From positions 30,279-94,278 of the forward strand of contig JNEM01013732.1 of the NCBI GenBank assembly GCA_000697335.1: 64,000 bases of DNA, read 5' to 3'. The notes below the pieces were generated by a model. The model had not been told where the DNA came from. It made no database searches and saw nothing but the letters and a program-made list of their open reading frames with translations. The stretch's first letter is position 1. Each line of letters begins with the position of its first letter. The DNA is from Conidiobolus incongruus B7586 (taxonomy: Eukaryota > Entomophthoromycota > Entomophthoromycetes > Entomophthorales > Conidiobolaceae). This document shows positions 49,680 to 62,040 of the stretch, one piece after another. A program made the translations under genes and the position numbers.

Positions 49680-51998
49680 AATTTAAAGGACACATTTATA
49701 TATTCAAATATTCTTGTATTGTTTTTGAAGGTATAATATTTTACAGATATATCGGTTAAATAATTGATTGGAATTATTAAAAATAATTTCTTTGCTCATT
49801 AAAAAATTATTATAGCTAACTTTATTTACAGTTATATGATTTAATAAATCAGCTAATTAAATATTTACATGAATTAATGTATAGTAAGAATGGTAAAGTT
49901 GAAAAGAATAGGTTAAAGTTATTGAATAATAGTTTTATTGAAATTATATTTTAGTCATAAATTTGTCATTTAAATTATGATATCTCGAAAATATCATTAT
50001 TAAAATAATTATTCAATTTGAAATATTGTATCTATATATTGAAAGGATAGTATATATTAATTAAGGTAATTAACCTTATTACTACTCAATAGCCAGAATA
50101 AATTAATTTAAATATAATCATATTCATAAATCTTAAATTGATTCATTTGAGTACAGTGATTTTATTTTTTTAAATGAATTAAAAAAATTGTGAATATTAT
50201 AATTCAGTTAACTGTTAATCTCATCCACAGTATTTTACAATATCCTATTATAACAGTTATTCCTGAAGATTGTGGATTGAATTAACTATATTCCAAGTAT
50301 ATTTAGAGATATTTTCACATATTGTTCCTTGCAAATAATTATATAAAATATTAAAAGAGTTTTACTACTTTGAATTAACTTTAACCGATAATCGTCAAAT
50401 CATTTTAATTAAACAAAGCCATATTTGATATGATATCATTAACAAAGAACTATCCCAATTTTCTTTAATATATTCTGAATGTAAATGAAGAATGATTCTA
50501 CTAAATGGTTCAAAGTATTGTACTCAATCTATGGAAATTTGATTGATTAATGTTGTTATATTATAAATGATTATTCAAAATTAAATCAATATTATTCTTG
50601 ATTATAATTAAAAGTAATTTGGTATATAATTCAAAATTCATCAATTAGCGTTGAAATTCCACCATGGAATTTTTACATTAATATTTTGAGGCTTAATGAG
50701 AATTTTTAAAATGTACAAAAACAAAATATTTTTATGGATACAATTTAAAAATACTTTCAGCTCTAGATTTACAACTGATATACTGCTATATTCAATTAGA
50801 TTGATAGATTGGAGATTATTCTAAAATTTTTATTGGAACAATGATAATATTCCAATATTCCATAAAATATTAATAAAATTTTATAATACAAGATATGAAA
50901 TATAAGTAACATATAATCATCAAAATAAAAGTTAATAATGCAAAATAGTTGAAACCCAATCCACTTGATCTAAGAATTTTCACCCAATTTTTTTAAAAAC
51001 TTTACTAGCATTGAGAATATTCTGAATTAAATTAAGAATATTTTTATTTTATGGATCTAAAGGATTTAAAGTTGAGGTGTGTTTAACATTTAATTATTCA
51101 TAATGAATATTAGTTTTTTGTAATATATTTCACAAGAATTTAATGTTGAAATATATCATTTATTGTATATGTTATTTTTTCCAGCATAAATGGTATCAAA
51201 TAATATCATAATTATTCTACTAAACTATTTAATATATCAGAAAGTTTTCAAATATCTTAGTTACCATATACTAAAATAAAATATCAATTATTGAAATTCG
51301 TCCCAAAAATTGAAGAGAGATATATTATTTGAATTTAGATTTTTCAACAATACCCAAATGTGGATAATAAAAAATTTGTTAAATTACCCCCATTTTGAAT
51401 TATTTTAAAGCGTTAAGTTGTTGAGTGTTATTAGCCTCAATACTATATAATTCCTGAGTTTATTTGAAATTACATGATAATTTAGGAAAATTATATATAC
51501 ATATCTATTATATAATGAACTATATAGTTGATCCAAAATATATTCTTTACAAAAAGTTATAATACTGTAATTAATATATACCAAGTAGAGTTTAAAGAGT
51601 AAATATCAATTTTATATTATTTCATTTAATATTAAAAAACATTTATTTTATTAAAATCAACTTCAAACATTAATATTTATGAAATCGAATAATAATGATA
51701 CTCATTATAATTAGACTTATCCACCAGAAAAACCGTTATTCAGGTGAAATGGTCATGGTAAAATCAAGTTTTATTTAGAGTACAATGGGAACTAAATTTA
51801 AAGCTGATCCAAATATTCAAAGAACCTACCTTAAATTTATAATTTATTATGCAAACTCAAATATTTGATATTATCCATCATAAAATTACTCACTGTATTG
51901 TAGAATTACGTGAATTGAACCTAGTATTTGTGAGAGGAATTTGCTACGAAATTTTTAAAATTGACATTTGTGAGAATTTTCATATAGATAAGATTCAA

Positions 51999-52005
51999 TA
52001 TATAA
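51999..52005 (+). promoter_or_regulatory. TATA box of the tyrosinase gene
   Basis: TATATAA followed by GC, 57-63 bp upstream of the ATG at 52062. The placement matches the TATA-like boxes before the repeat protein and the second tyrosinase. Confidence 0.5.
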
Positions 52006-52061
52006 GCTATGTAAAGATTATGAATGAATAGTCATCACTTGAATATTATTAATTCCTAAAT

Positions 52062-53213
52062 ATGAAGCTTGAATTATTCGGATTAGTCTCTCTTTTACAA
52101 TTTTCCACCGTCTTCGCCCAATGTGACTCTATTCGCAGTAGACCTAACATTCATAAGATGTCTGATACCGATCGTAATAAGTTCATTAACGCCATCAAGC
52201 AAGTAAACTCTGGCCCTAGGCCTACTAAATGGGATCGTATTGCTCAAAAGCACGTTCAATACTTTGACCAAATTCATGGTAATTCCCGTTTCTTCGCCTG
52301 GCACCGTTTTTATTTGCACGAATTAGAAACTGAATTAAGACGTATTGACCCAACTATTCGTATTCCTTACTGGGACTGGACCGTTTATTACAACGATATG
52401 GACAAGGATCCCATCTGGCAATGGTTCGGCAAAGGTGGTAATCCCAACCAAGGATACTGTGTTACTCAAGGTCCATTCGCAGGATTCCAATCCTACTATT
52501 ATGCTAATCCCAGCCAACCTGCTGCTCCTCACTGCTCCAGACGTGATTCTAGGATCCCCAAGACTTTTACAGGAAGAAAAGAAGATATTGAACTCAATGT
52601 CATCGATACTCCTAATGTTGATGCCTTCTGGAGAAATATGGAATACGGTGCCCATGCTACAGTGCACAATGGTATCTCTTACGATTTTGCTAACAAAGCC
52701 AGTCCCAATGATCCTATCTTCTATCTTCACCATGCTTTTGTTGACAAGATCTGGTTCGATCGTCAAATGAAGCATAAAGAATGGTTCAGATCATATCCTG
52801 CTGGCAACACTAATTTACCTGGATATACTCAAAAGGTTGAAGATGCCTTTGATCCTACCAAGCTTTGCTATACTTACGAAGAAGACAACTTTAAATGGAC
52901 TCCTACTCCCAAGGCTAGAATGAGCACATTTGAGAAGCAACCTGAGCCTTTTGTTCCTTTGGCTCCTCCAAATGCTCGTCTTTCTGATGATGTATTCCTC
53001 GATTATGCTAAAGAATACGTCCTTAAAGATATCTTATTACCCTCTAACGTTACATCCGATAAAGTTAAGCCAGGTTGTGAATTGTTGAATGTTCCAGAAC
53101 CCGTTCGTATTGAGTTGATCAGAATGATGAACTATGATGAAGCTGAAGTACGAAAAATTGAAAGAAGATCTGCTTTAATGGTTGATCAACATAATAGACA
53201 GTGTTTAATTTAA
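52062..53213 (+). CDS. Secreted tyrosinase, intact copy 1
   Basis: Type-3 copper enzyme that hydroxylates monophenols and oxidises diphenols to quinones, the first step of melanin synthesis. Intronless, 383 aa. A signal peptide (1-19, MKLELFGLVSLLQFSTVFA) directs it outside the cell. The CuA histidines are H64, H72 and H81 (in FFAWHRFYLHELE). IPYWDWT at 101-107 is the family signature. The CuB histidines are H198 and H202 (AHATVH) and H224 in YLHHAFVDKIWFDR. Cysteines at 21, 133 and 158 plus a C-terminal pair could form disulphides. It lacks the long C-terminal lid domain of mushroom tyrosinases, so it resembles the short secreted form. Codon use is relatively G+C-rich, suggesting good expression. 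Minus-strand and plus-two frames across it are shadows. Confidence 0.95.
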   Translation: MKLELFGLVSLLQFSTVFAQCDSIRSRPNIHKMSDTDRNKFINAIKQVNSGPRPTKWDRIAQKHVQYFDQIHGNSRFFAWHRFYLHELETELRRIDPTIRIPYWDWTVYYNDMDKDPIWQWFGKGGNPNQGYCVTQGPFAGFQSYYYANPSQPAAPHCSRRDSRIPKTFTGRKEDIELNVIDTPNVDAFWRNMEYGAHATVHNGISYDFANKASPNDPIFYLHHAFVDKIWFDRQMKHKEWFRSYPAGNTNLPGYTQKVEDAFDPTKLCYTYEEDNFKWTPTPKARMSTFEKQPEPFVPLAPPNARLSDDVFLDYAKEYVLKDILLPSNVTSDKVKPGCELLNVPEPVRIELIRMMNYDEAEVRKIERRSALMVDQHNRQCLI

Positions 53214-54329
53214 TTTTACCAACTTTAATAGAATAAAATTTTTTTTTCAAATATATAATATAAATAATTTGAACTATATCTTTGTTTTATGATAATAATT
53301 TTTCAAAATTTAATAAATTTTAATCTTTGAACCTTTCAAGGATAATTATATATACACTTATTTTACCTTTAATTTCTATAAGAATAAAATAATTCAATTT
53401 GATCCTACTTTGATATCTGTTGAGAAATATTAACTGAAAATCAACTCATTTTGATAAAGAATATTGAATTTTTCGTATATATATGTCTATCCAATATATG
53501 AAATAAATTTATAATTCCGAATTTGAAACAATAATATTTATCAAAAAAAAACAATTTTCAATTTATGAGTTATAATGCATTCAAATAATATTATTTTTAA
53601 TTAAATCATTTTAACTCACAAGTTGTTATTTCAATCAACAAAGTAATGAGTAAATTGGAAATTTTTATTGATATCAGGTAAATTGAAAATATTTTAATAT
53701 CAAATTTAATTAACCAAATGGGTTTGTATATTCTTTCAAGTAGAATAGTTAATGATGCAACTTGATTATCAGAAAAGTGTTAAATTCCTCTGATCTCTCT
53801 AATCCACTGATAAGATTTTCTGTTTAATCCATCTTAACTTATTTTTAATAAAACCCTATAGAGTGAAAAAAAATTCATAAGGAAAATTAAAGTTTATTTT
53901 TCAGTTTAGAGCCTAAAGAATATTCAATTAGATAATATAAATATTGTAATAATCACATGATAACCGGTTTAGTAATTTTTCATATTGTAAAAATTTATGT
54001 AATAAATTATTAATAGTATTTGATTAAAAATAAAATGATATAAAAAGGTTTAAATTGATATTTTATTCCAAAATATCTTATTAAACAATTTCTGTTCTAA
54101 CTTATATAAATATATCTACCATCCCCTCTTTACATTCTATTCTCATTTGATAATATTTCATTATTTTAATATTGTTAAATGATATAGTATTTGAAAAATT
54201 TCAAGCTCACATATTGGTTTTAGAAGCAAATTGACAAATCGTCATGTAAAATCAATTATTTTAACAAAGTAAAATTCTTGATTATTTAGCACAGAATGAG
54301 ATAATTTTTTAGATGGAATATCAAAATCA
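53214..54329. other. AT-rich spacer, 1.1 kb
   Basis: Presumed 3' region of the tyrosinase. Nothing else is seen. Confidence 0.5.
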
Positions 54330-55060
54330 TATGGAATTAATGACATGATTGAAATTAGATTTTGTAATTGACGTGAGTTTGATACCTAATTCATTTTTGG
54401 TTGCTTTGTAAAAGTTATATTTCTCATAATTATAGCAATGCTTAATTGTGTTCAACAAGTTTGAGGTTTCATCAAGTCCAAATGTGGTTTTCCAATCCTC
54501 AATAGGGAATAAACTAAACAATTTGGATCATTATCTGTGATTATCCTATTAGATCTTATTTGTAAAAGCTTGATGAAGACTAAATAGATAATCAACAGAG
54601 CTACTCTCCAAAGCCTCAAATCAATACCGACATTAACAAAATTATAACGGTTTTACTGCCTTTCCTTCAAAAATGAGGTAATTGTTTGCATTGGTAGTAT
54701 GACTATCAATATAATCATAATATCCAATGAAAGTTTCTTGAAATGTGTAAATTTTAGCATAGCAGTGATCTTGGGGTTTAATATTCAAAGGATGATAGTA
54801 CTAGCCAATAAATTCTTCAGATTTGCCATCAAAAATTCAATTACTAAGCTGATACTCATCAGAAATTGAGTTGCTATATATTCCAATATTATCATATAGT
54901 TTATTCTGCCATATTTTGATAATGGAAGATTTATTCATACTCAGAAAATTCTGATATAAACTTTGATTTTCCTTATCTCGGATCCAAACATATATAGTCA
55001 ATATCTATTTCAAGAGAAGAAAATCTCATAATCATGAATTCTTGACATAATTGAAATGAT
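54330..55060 (-). pseudogene. Tyrosinase remnant, related to copy 2
   Basis: Minus-strand pieces match the middle and C-terminal half of the tyrosinase at 58695-59870, not the 52062 type. Near 54960-54900, SSIIKIWQNK matches DPVFKWFGK. Near 54830-54740, FDGKSEEFIG, YYHPLN and PQDHCYAK match PDGEFQDFK, YYPNAQ and PQEHCYTR. Near 54460, DETSNLLNTIKHCYNYEKYN matches the DAFDTTKLCYDYKEDH region. The CuB block between them is missing or unrecognisable. Stops and shifts are many, so this is an old copy. Confidence 0.7.
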
Positions 55061-55479
55061 TCTGACTGATAAGCTCATATTCATTATTTATTGGTCAAGT
55101 ACAAACATATTTAATATTTATAATACATCCATTTTTGCCTTCAAAAGACCTTATATAAGTATTAGGATTTCAAATTACATTAAACATTTCTTATATTATT
55201 ATTAACAATATTAATATAATTATTATGGTAAAATAAATATTATTTATTGTTTTAAATATGATTGAATGAATCAGTATCGACCAGTTATAAAGATTTTTCA
55301 AACTATATGCTTATTTAAATTTTAATATATATTTCATGAATATTCATTTTATATAGTCTTAAGTAAATATATTATATCATATTAATCGATCTAAATTTAA
55401 TTATAAATTTATCAGAATTTTATATAATATTGATCTAATTAATATATTACAGAGTATATTTGATTATAAATGAATATTT
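55061..55479. other. AT-rich spacer
   Basis: About 420 bp without recognisable content. Confidence 0.4.
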
Positions 55480-56650
55480 CAGAAATTTTTTTTTTTAAAT
55501 TTAACTCTATTTTTAATATACAATGACTAAATCTTAATATATTATAGAATTAATATTTTTTAATATTAATAGCTTTTTATATTTTGAGAAAATTCCTAAC
55601 ATCTAAAAAATAACTCTATACATTAAATATTATATGATAATATTTTATATATTAAATTCATTTATAATATTTTTGTATGAGTATATTTTTGAATTACCTA
55701 AACCAATTATATTCATATAGAGAGTAATTCAATGAATATATTATATTTAATTACTTCTATCAATTACTTTAAATTAGAATATCTTTTATAATATTAATGC
55801 TATTAATTAATCATTGTTATATTTTTAAATTATATTATTAAATTCATTATTAGTTTATTTAGTTTCAAAATTTGAATAAAAAACCATATATTAATATAAT
55901 TTAGTTAAATAAATAATATTTGTCTAATAATAGAAAATTGATTTTTTGGATTTTATAAAAAGGATTATTTTATTTTGATTTAATAGTTTGCTTTATATTA
56001 TAGACATATTATACAAATGAACTTATAACTCATTAATTTTAATAATTTAATATAATAAACTGAGCTTTTAATAGGTTTTAGTAAATTTTATCTAACTAAA
56101 ACTACTATAGCTATTTCTTAGTTTTTATTATTTTAAATTATACCATTTTAATATTTTTATTAATTAAATTAATTTTAAATTTGATCATAGAAAATTTAAT
56201 AATTTAACCAATATTCTTATTTTTTGCTAAATTTTTAACTAAAAAAATATATAAATTTAAATATATATATATAATATAATAAATAATCTTGAAAAAATAA
56301 TAAAAATTAATTTTTGAAATTTAATAGATTTCACAGAATTTCTAACTAAAGAATAATTAATCTAGTGATAAATTACAGATACAAATAAGGGATTATCTTA
56401 GTAACTTGTTAGTAGATATTATATGATTTTATAAGCTTATAATTGAATTTATAATTTTAAAATAAATATAATAATAATTAATATTATTATATTTAAAATT
56501 AAATTCAACATTTAGTTTTTAAAAGAAAAATATTTAAAAGAATATATATTTTATATCAATATATATTTAAAACAATATTTTTTCCTATATATTTAATATG
56601 TAATTTTTATTGTTTAATTAATCAAATTTTTGAAAAATTAGAAAACTCAA
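55480..56650 (-). mobile_element. AT-rich DNA element B, copy 3 (diverged)
   Basis: Same orientation as copy 2. Shared words appear in the same order (CTAACATCTAAAAAATAACTCT near 55598, then CCTAAACCAATTA, then a right end near 56620 resembling TTTTTGAAAAATTAGAAA). It is the most diverged copy and its ends are approximate. Confidence 0.45.
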
Positions 56651-56949
56651 AAATTTCATATTTTGTTAATTTTATAGTAAATTTAAATTAAATTTCCAAA
56701 AATTAATAAATTAAAAATGATTAAGATATGAATTTATATTTCAATCCTAATTATCTTTTTAATTCTGAAAAATAAATTATTCTTTGCCATATTCATATAT
56801 ATAAACAATACATACTATAAATTTATTATAATTAGTTAATGATTGAATGAAATAGGTTTGATATCATCTATACCCAATTTATTTCAAGTTAGTCAATTAA
56901 CTGCCCTTCATTCAAAATAAATGATTTATTCATTTTATGAATTATGATA

Positions 56950-57288
56950 TTAACACGGCTTGGGAAAGCCGTGTCCAGGACAGTTTAAATAGAAGAGATA
57001 GTTCAGGGGAATTCCAGATAAGTGTTAGGGAAATAAGAGGTTTATTGGTTTAAGTAAAATAACAGGGAGAACCCAGATCGAACTCGTCATGTTGAGGATA
57101 GCTCTAATTCCGGGTTTATATGGAGTGAGTTGGATAAGGTGATACATGAGATTCACTGGTGACTTGCATCATCGGTCAATTAAAGGATAGAGCGGGGGCA
57201 GATGGTATGCGAGGAGGAAAAGACTTGAACTTTAGGTTGAAGTAAAAATGCTTGAGTAGAAGGGAATCACCTGACTTGTGGCAATATG
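56950..57288. repeat. 338-bp dispersed repeat, copy 2
   Basis: Full-length partner of 36973-37309 in the same orientation. Hairpin 1 at 56953-56974 is a perfect 9-bp stem (ACACGGCTT/AAGCCGTGT, GGGA loop). Hairpin 2 at 57156-57175 is CTGGTGA/TCATCGG, kept by two G-U pairs. The conserved block around GGTCAATTAAAGGATAGAGC is almost unchanged. Together with copy 1 it brackets about 20 kb containing four of the five tyrosinase loci. Confidence 0.7.
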
Positions 57289-58694
57289 TTCACTGTATAA
57301 TGAACTTTAATTTAAAATATCAAGAATATCATTCTCTTTTATGATTGTTTTGTATATATAAATATGTCATAGTATAGAGTATTGGTATTATCAATACACA
57401 ATATACCTAATTATGTATTAATTTCTCAATTAAAACTAAAATAATTATTGATGATTTCAGTTTATAATTTTTAATTAATCTCGATTAATATAATTCTTTC
57501 AGTAACGATATTATTTTGTCACACAATAAATAAAATTTATTTCATGTGAATCAGATTAAAAATAGTGCATATTTCACTAAAATAATTGATAAAAATCTCT
57601 CAGTTTTTTTGAGTTCAAATCTATATATTTTGTATTTTGAAAATACTCGTCCGTCTCGATTCGAGTGCTAAGTCCATAATACCTCTCATTTATAGTGGCT
57701 TTGTTGATGTATAATCAAATGATGTACTTTAGCTTCTTTTGTTAGAATATTTCTAAATCCTTTGTCACTCACTGAATGAATTGTTTAAACCCAGAAGTGA
57801 CAAGGATAGAAAAGGTTCTTTTCTGAATATTCTGCTACGATTTCTCAAAAGTAAGTAAGGTTTAAGACATACAGGATTAATAAATAATTTACTAAATCGT
57901 ATTACGAGTACTTTTCTAACAACCATCTTATTGAAAAAACTTATTATAAATCACAGCAATATAATTGATTAAATTTCACCTTTTTTTCACACAACTTTCC
58001 TATTTCAACTAAATTCATATTTTAATGAAATTTAAAGATATGTTGAATTTCTTTCCAAAATTTATAAATACATATTTATAATATATGCTGTTTTAGTTAC
58101 TCAATAAAATAAATGATCATTAAGTTGAAAAAAACTTAATGGGATTAACTGTTCAAACAATGCTTGAACTATTATATTTGTTAATGTATTTTTACTTTTT
58201 CCATGACTACTTTGATGTTTAATCATTTCACAAATAGTTAATTCAAATATTTTGAATTAAATAATTTTTAGAATTTTGAAAGTAATTAAAATTATAATAT
58301 CTTAAATTGAATTATTATATATAATTATAGCATATATAATGTTAAATTTCAAAATAATAATAATAAACTGTAGGGATTGGAGATTATCACATAATAATTA
58401 TATTACAATGAAATAATTTTTAAGTTGTTGAATCAATAACTGCCATAAAAAATTTATATAATTATTAACAGTATATATTATTTCTTCTATATGAATTGGC
58501 TAAAAACACAAAATCAATTATATAACTTACTCTAATATAAATAATTAACCTAATTATATAAAATAGTCTAAATCATATTTTGTTATGATTTTTCACACTA
58601 GTCCTAATTTGACTATAGGAATGAGTTTGAATAATTTTGTCACAAAATTATTCATCGGATACAAGGAATAACAATGAATTCTATCAATTGATTC
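57289..58694. other. Spacer before the second intact tyrosinase
   Basis: 1.4 kb. Bases 57640-57940 are less AT-rich than the rest but have no open frame or known motif that I can name. The remainder is AT-rich 3' flanking DNA. Confidence 0.45.
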
Positions 58695-59870
58695 CTACGC
58701 CAAGCATCGTCTATTGACTTCATCAACCATTAAAATTTGAGTTCTCTCTATTTCGCGAGTTTCAATCTGATCATATTTCATCATCCTTATATATTTAGTT
58801 GGAAGGGGTTTTTTCTGGCCCCATAGTTTGCACCCTGGCTTTAATTTGACCTTAGGATCACTAGGTAATACAATATTATGGTATAAGTATTTTTTGGCAT
58901 GATTATCTATTTCTCTGTCTGATACAGTTGATAATGAAAGATCTCGAACGAGTGGAATGAAAGGTTCAGGTTTGTGATGACTAGAAGATCTGGAAGTTTC
59001 GTTTGTTGTCCTCGACCAAGAAAAATGATCTTCCTTGTAATCATAGCAAAGTTTTGTAGTATCAAAAGCATCTGCAACAGTTTTGTTAAGGTATATTAGT
59101 TCAGTGTTTTCAGAAATCGGATATTCCCTGAAGCTTTCTGGGTATCTTTTTTGTCTATCAAACCAAACTTTATCAACAAAAGCATGATGTAGCCAAAAAA
59201 GTGGATCATTTGCATTGGCATAATCCGCAAAATCTTCTCCTATATTGACGTGAATATCCCCATGAGGGACATCTTCCATCCTTTTCCAAAATTTAGTAAC
59301 ATCCCTTTCGTCAATAATATATTTGTCAATGAAATCACTGTTACTGGAAATAATATCATCGAACGAGTTCGATCTGGTGTAGCAGTGTTCCTGAGGATCT
59401 GGTTGGGCATTGGGATAGTACCATACTTTAAAATCTTGGAATTCCCCATCAGGTACGCAATTGTTCAAAGGATCTGAATGATTGGTTTTTTTACCAGTTT
59501 TTCCAAACCATTTAAATACTGGATCTTCATTGGTGCGATTGTAATATACTGTCCAATCCCAATATGGAATCCTAACTGATCCATCAACCTTTCTCAATTC
59601 TGTCTCTAAGTACCATAAATATATTCGATGCCAAGCAAAAAAGACGGGATTAGTATGAACGTCATCAAAGTATCTCTTATGAATCCAAGATAACTGATCC
59701 CATCTAGTTGGTCGTGGTCCTGAATTTACTTTCTTCACAGCAGCAATAAATTTATTTCTGTCCTCATCAGACATTTTATAAATATTTTGACGACTAACAG
59801 TACAATAAGAACTAGCGCTAATCATAGGGAAACCTGTTAGGTATGCTGATATCCAATATACTACTCTCAT
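58695..59870 (-). CDS. Secreted tyrosinase, intact divergent copy 2
   Basis: Type-3 copper monophenol/diphenol oxidase, intronless, 391 aa. A hydrophobic N-terminus (1-20, MRVVYWISAYLTGFPMISAS) serves as signal peptide. CuA histidines sit at 64, 72 and 81 (FFAWHRIYLWYLE), exactly as in copy 1. IPYWDWTVYYN follows at 101. CuB histidines are H203 and H207 (PHGDIH) and H229 in FWLHHAFVDKVWFDRQ. It has an extra 5-8 residues after WFGKTGKK and differs strongly from copy 1 in the middle region and before the C-terminus (LKPGCKLWGQKKPLPTK), so it is a separate paralogue, not a recent duplicate. The C-terminus (VDEVNRRCLA) matches the HNRQCLI end of copy 1. Confidence 0.94.
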   Translation of the reverse strand: MRVVYWISAYLTGFPMISASSYCTVSRQNIYKMSDEDRNKFIAAVKKVNSGPRPTRWDQLSWIHKRYFDDVHTNPVFFAWHRIYLWYLETELRKVDGSVRIPYWDWTVYYNRTNEDPVFKWFGKTGKKTNHSDPLNNCVPDGEFQDFKVWYYPNAQPDPQEHCYTRSNSFDDIISSNSDFIDKYIIDERDVTKFWKRMEDVPHGDIHVNIGEDFADYANANDPLFWLHHAFVDKVWFDRQKRYPESFREYPISENTELIYLNKTVADAFDTTKLCYDYKEDHFSWSRTTNETSRSSSHHKPEPFIPLVRDLSLSTVSDREIDNHAKKYLYHNIVLPSDPKVKLKPGCKLWGQKKPLPTKYIRMMKYDQIETREIERTQILMVDEVNRRCLA

Positions 59871-62040
59871 ATTCAGATGTAATTGAATTCACTGAAAACA
59901 TTAATCCTTCAGATTATTAATGGAAATGTTCTCATTTTATAGACATTTATTTTAAAAAAAATTAATTATTGCTAAACGCTTTAAATAAATTTCGAATGAA
60001 TTTAACTAAAATGATTATTTACTGGCATTAAATAAATCATATTAACTCTTTCTCATTGATTTTTAGAAAATAAGAATGTTAAAATAATCACAAACAATAT
60101 TATTTTTAAGTATTATCAATAATAATGTTGGCTTTATTTAAATTGAGTTTGGTTTTTTGAATTTTGAAAAATTTAATACTTTTATTAATATTTACCAACC
60201 TTAAAGTTTTCTAAAAATAGCATTTTTAATTCAAAATAAAAATTATTAAATATCATTAGATTAATTATATGGTTATTTCGATGATTTGCGGATTAGTGAT
60301 TCTGTTAATTCTTAGTTTCAATCTAATAATAGATATTAAATTATTTTTTAATTACTTTGAAAAGCAAAATTGATTAAATAATTTTCATTATGCACACTTG
60401 AAATATATCCACAGATATGTAACAACTTAATAATTTCCTCATAATTTACTTATTTTAATATGTATTTATTTCAAACCAGTTCTAATTTTAACCTATAATA
60501 TCGGATTCAAGATAGTTACTGAGTTATATTCAATATAACATTATTTTCTTAATTTTTAATTTTATAATCTTAAAATTGGATAAAATATTAAATTATCAAA
60601 AAAAATTAATTATAGTCAATATCAGTATATTACAAGGATAATATTAACAATAACTTATATATATTTTTTAATATAAATTAAATATTTGATTTAAATATTT
60701 TATAAACAAATATCAATTGAATTTAAAAATAGACATAATAAATATTAGGGCATGATATTAATATATTATATATTTAATACTAAAATTAATTAATTTATTA
60801 GAAAACAATTATTCAAAAATATTTATAATTCTATATTTTAATATTTTTTCATATTTCTTAAATTTTTTTAATGTATTTTGAAATTCATAATTAATTAATT
60901 ATATATTATTGTATAATTTAAATGTTATACTTTTTGTATTAATAATTAAAACGTTATTTAATTATTTGTTCTTTTTCAAAATATTTATAATTATTGAAAA
61001 TCAAAATAATAAATAAAGAAATTGATTAAATATATTAAAATCTTAAAATAATTAACACAAACAATATAATCTTATAATATTATCAATTCTAATTAAAAAA
61101 TATTTCATTTTTTGTAATAATAACTGTGTATATTATTAAATATTGATTTTGAATTAGTTTTTGAATATATATTTTTAACTAATATATAACTTTAATAATA
61201 GATATTTACTAATTATCAAAATCATTTTTTATTATAAATATATTATTAAAGTTCCTTTGAAAATATTATGTCAGTTATTATTTAACGATTTTAATTGTAT
61301 CTAATTATATTTTTTAAAAATCAATAACATTATTATTTTCATTATTTAATTAATATATATACTAATAGATGCAAGGTTTTATATATCAAATTATATGATT
61401 CTACCTTTATATTGAAACTCCAAATAATTAGTATTTATAATTATATTTTATATATTAAGAATAAGTCAAAAAATGACAAGATTTACTTAATATTATTTTA
61501 TTATTTATGAAAAAAATTAATCATGAATAACAAAATTATTATTGGTCAAGATCAAAACTTAAGTAAATTATAAAAAACTAATTAAATAATATTATATACC
61601 AATAATTTTACTCAATATAATAAATTTTGTTGGATTTTAATTATAATGTTTTGGTTTATATTTTTTGAAATTAATTATCCTAAAAAAAACTATGCAAAAA
61701 GAAATTATGAAATTGAAAAATTTTTAATATTTTGATTTTAATAATTGATATAATATTTATTTGAATTTTTAAATAAATTTGACCTTTATTGATTATCAAA
61801 TATATATACTTTGTCTAAGTTTTCATTATTATCATCCAAAATATCTATTTATTTATCAAACTAATATAAAATATTCAATATATAAAAATCATAAATAAAT
61901 TATATTATAGGTAAAAAATATCAATAATTATAAAAATCTAACAAATCATAATAATTTAAAAAAAATAAATTTTTTATAATAAGTATATCATCTGATATTA
62001 TATTAATTTAATATCAAAATCTTATTATTTTTTTATAATA
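59871..62040. other. Very AT-rich spacer, 2.2 kb
   Basis: Apart from the tyrosinase promoter at its left end, I see only A+T-rich sequence with no gene. Confidence 0.5.
59935..59941 (-). promoter_or_regulatory. TATA box of tyrosinase copy 2
   Basis: TATAAAA on the minus strand in the context GTCTATAAAATGAG, 65-71 bp upstream of the ATG. Confidence 0.5.

Larger units (their letters stand above)
48489..52061. other. AT-rich spacer and tyrosinase 5' region
   Basis: About 3.5 kb without a supported gene. A TA run lies at 49644-49673. The last 350 bp are less AT-rich and contain the promoter of the tyrosinase at 52062. Confidence 0.45.

Noticed and set aside
52345-52770. 141-aa and 146-aa frames inside the intact tyrosinase
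   Set aside because: Alternative frames of a well-supported gene with relatively G+C-rich codons.
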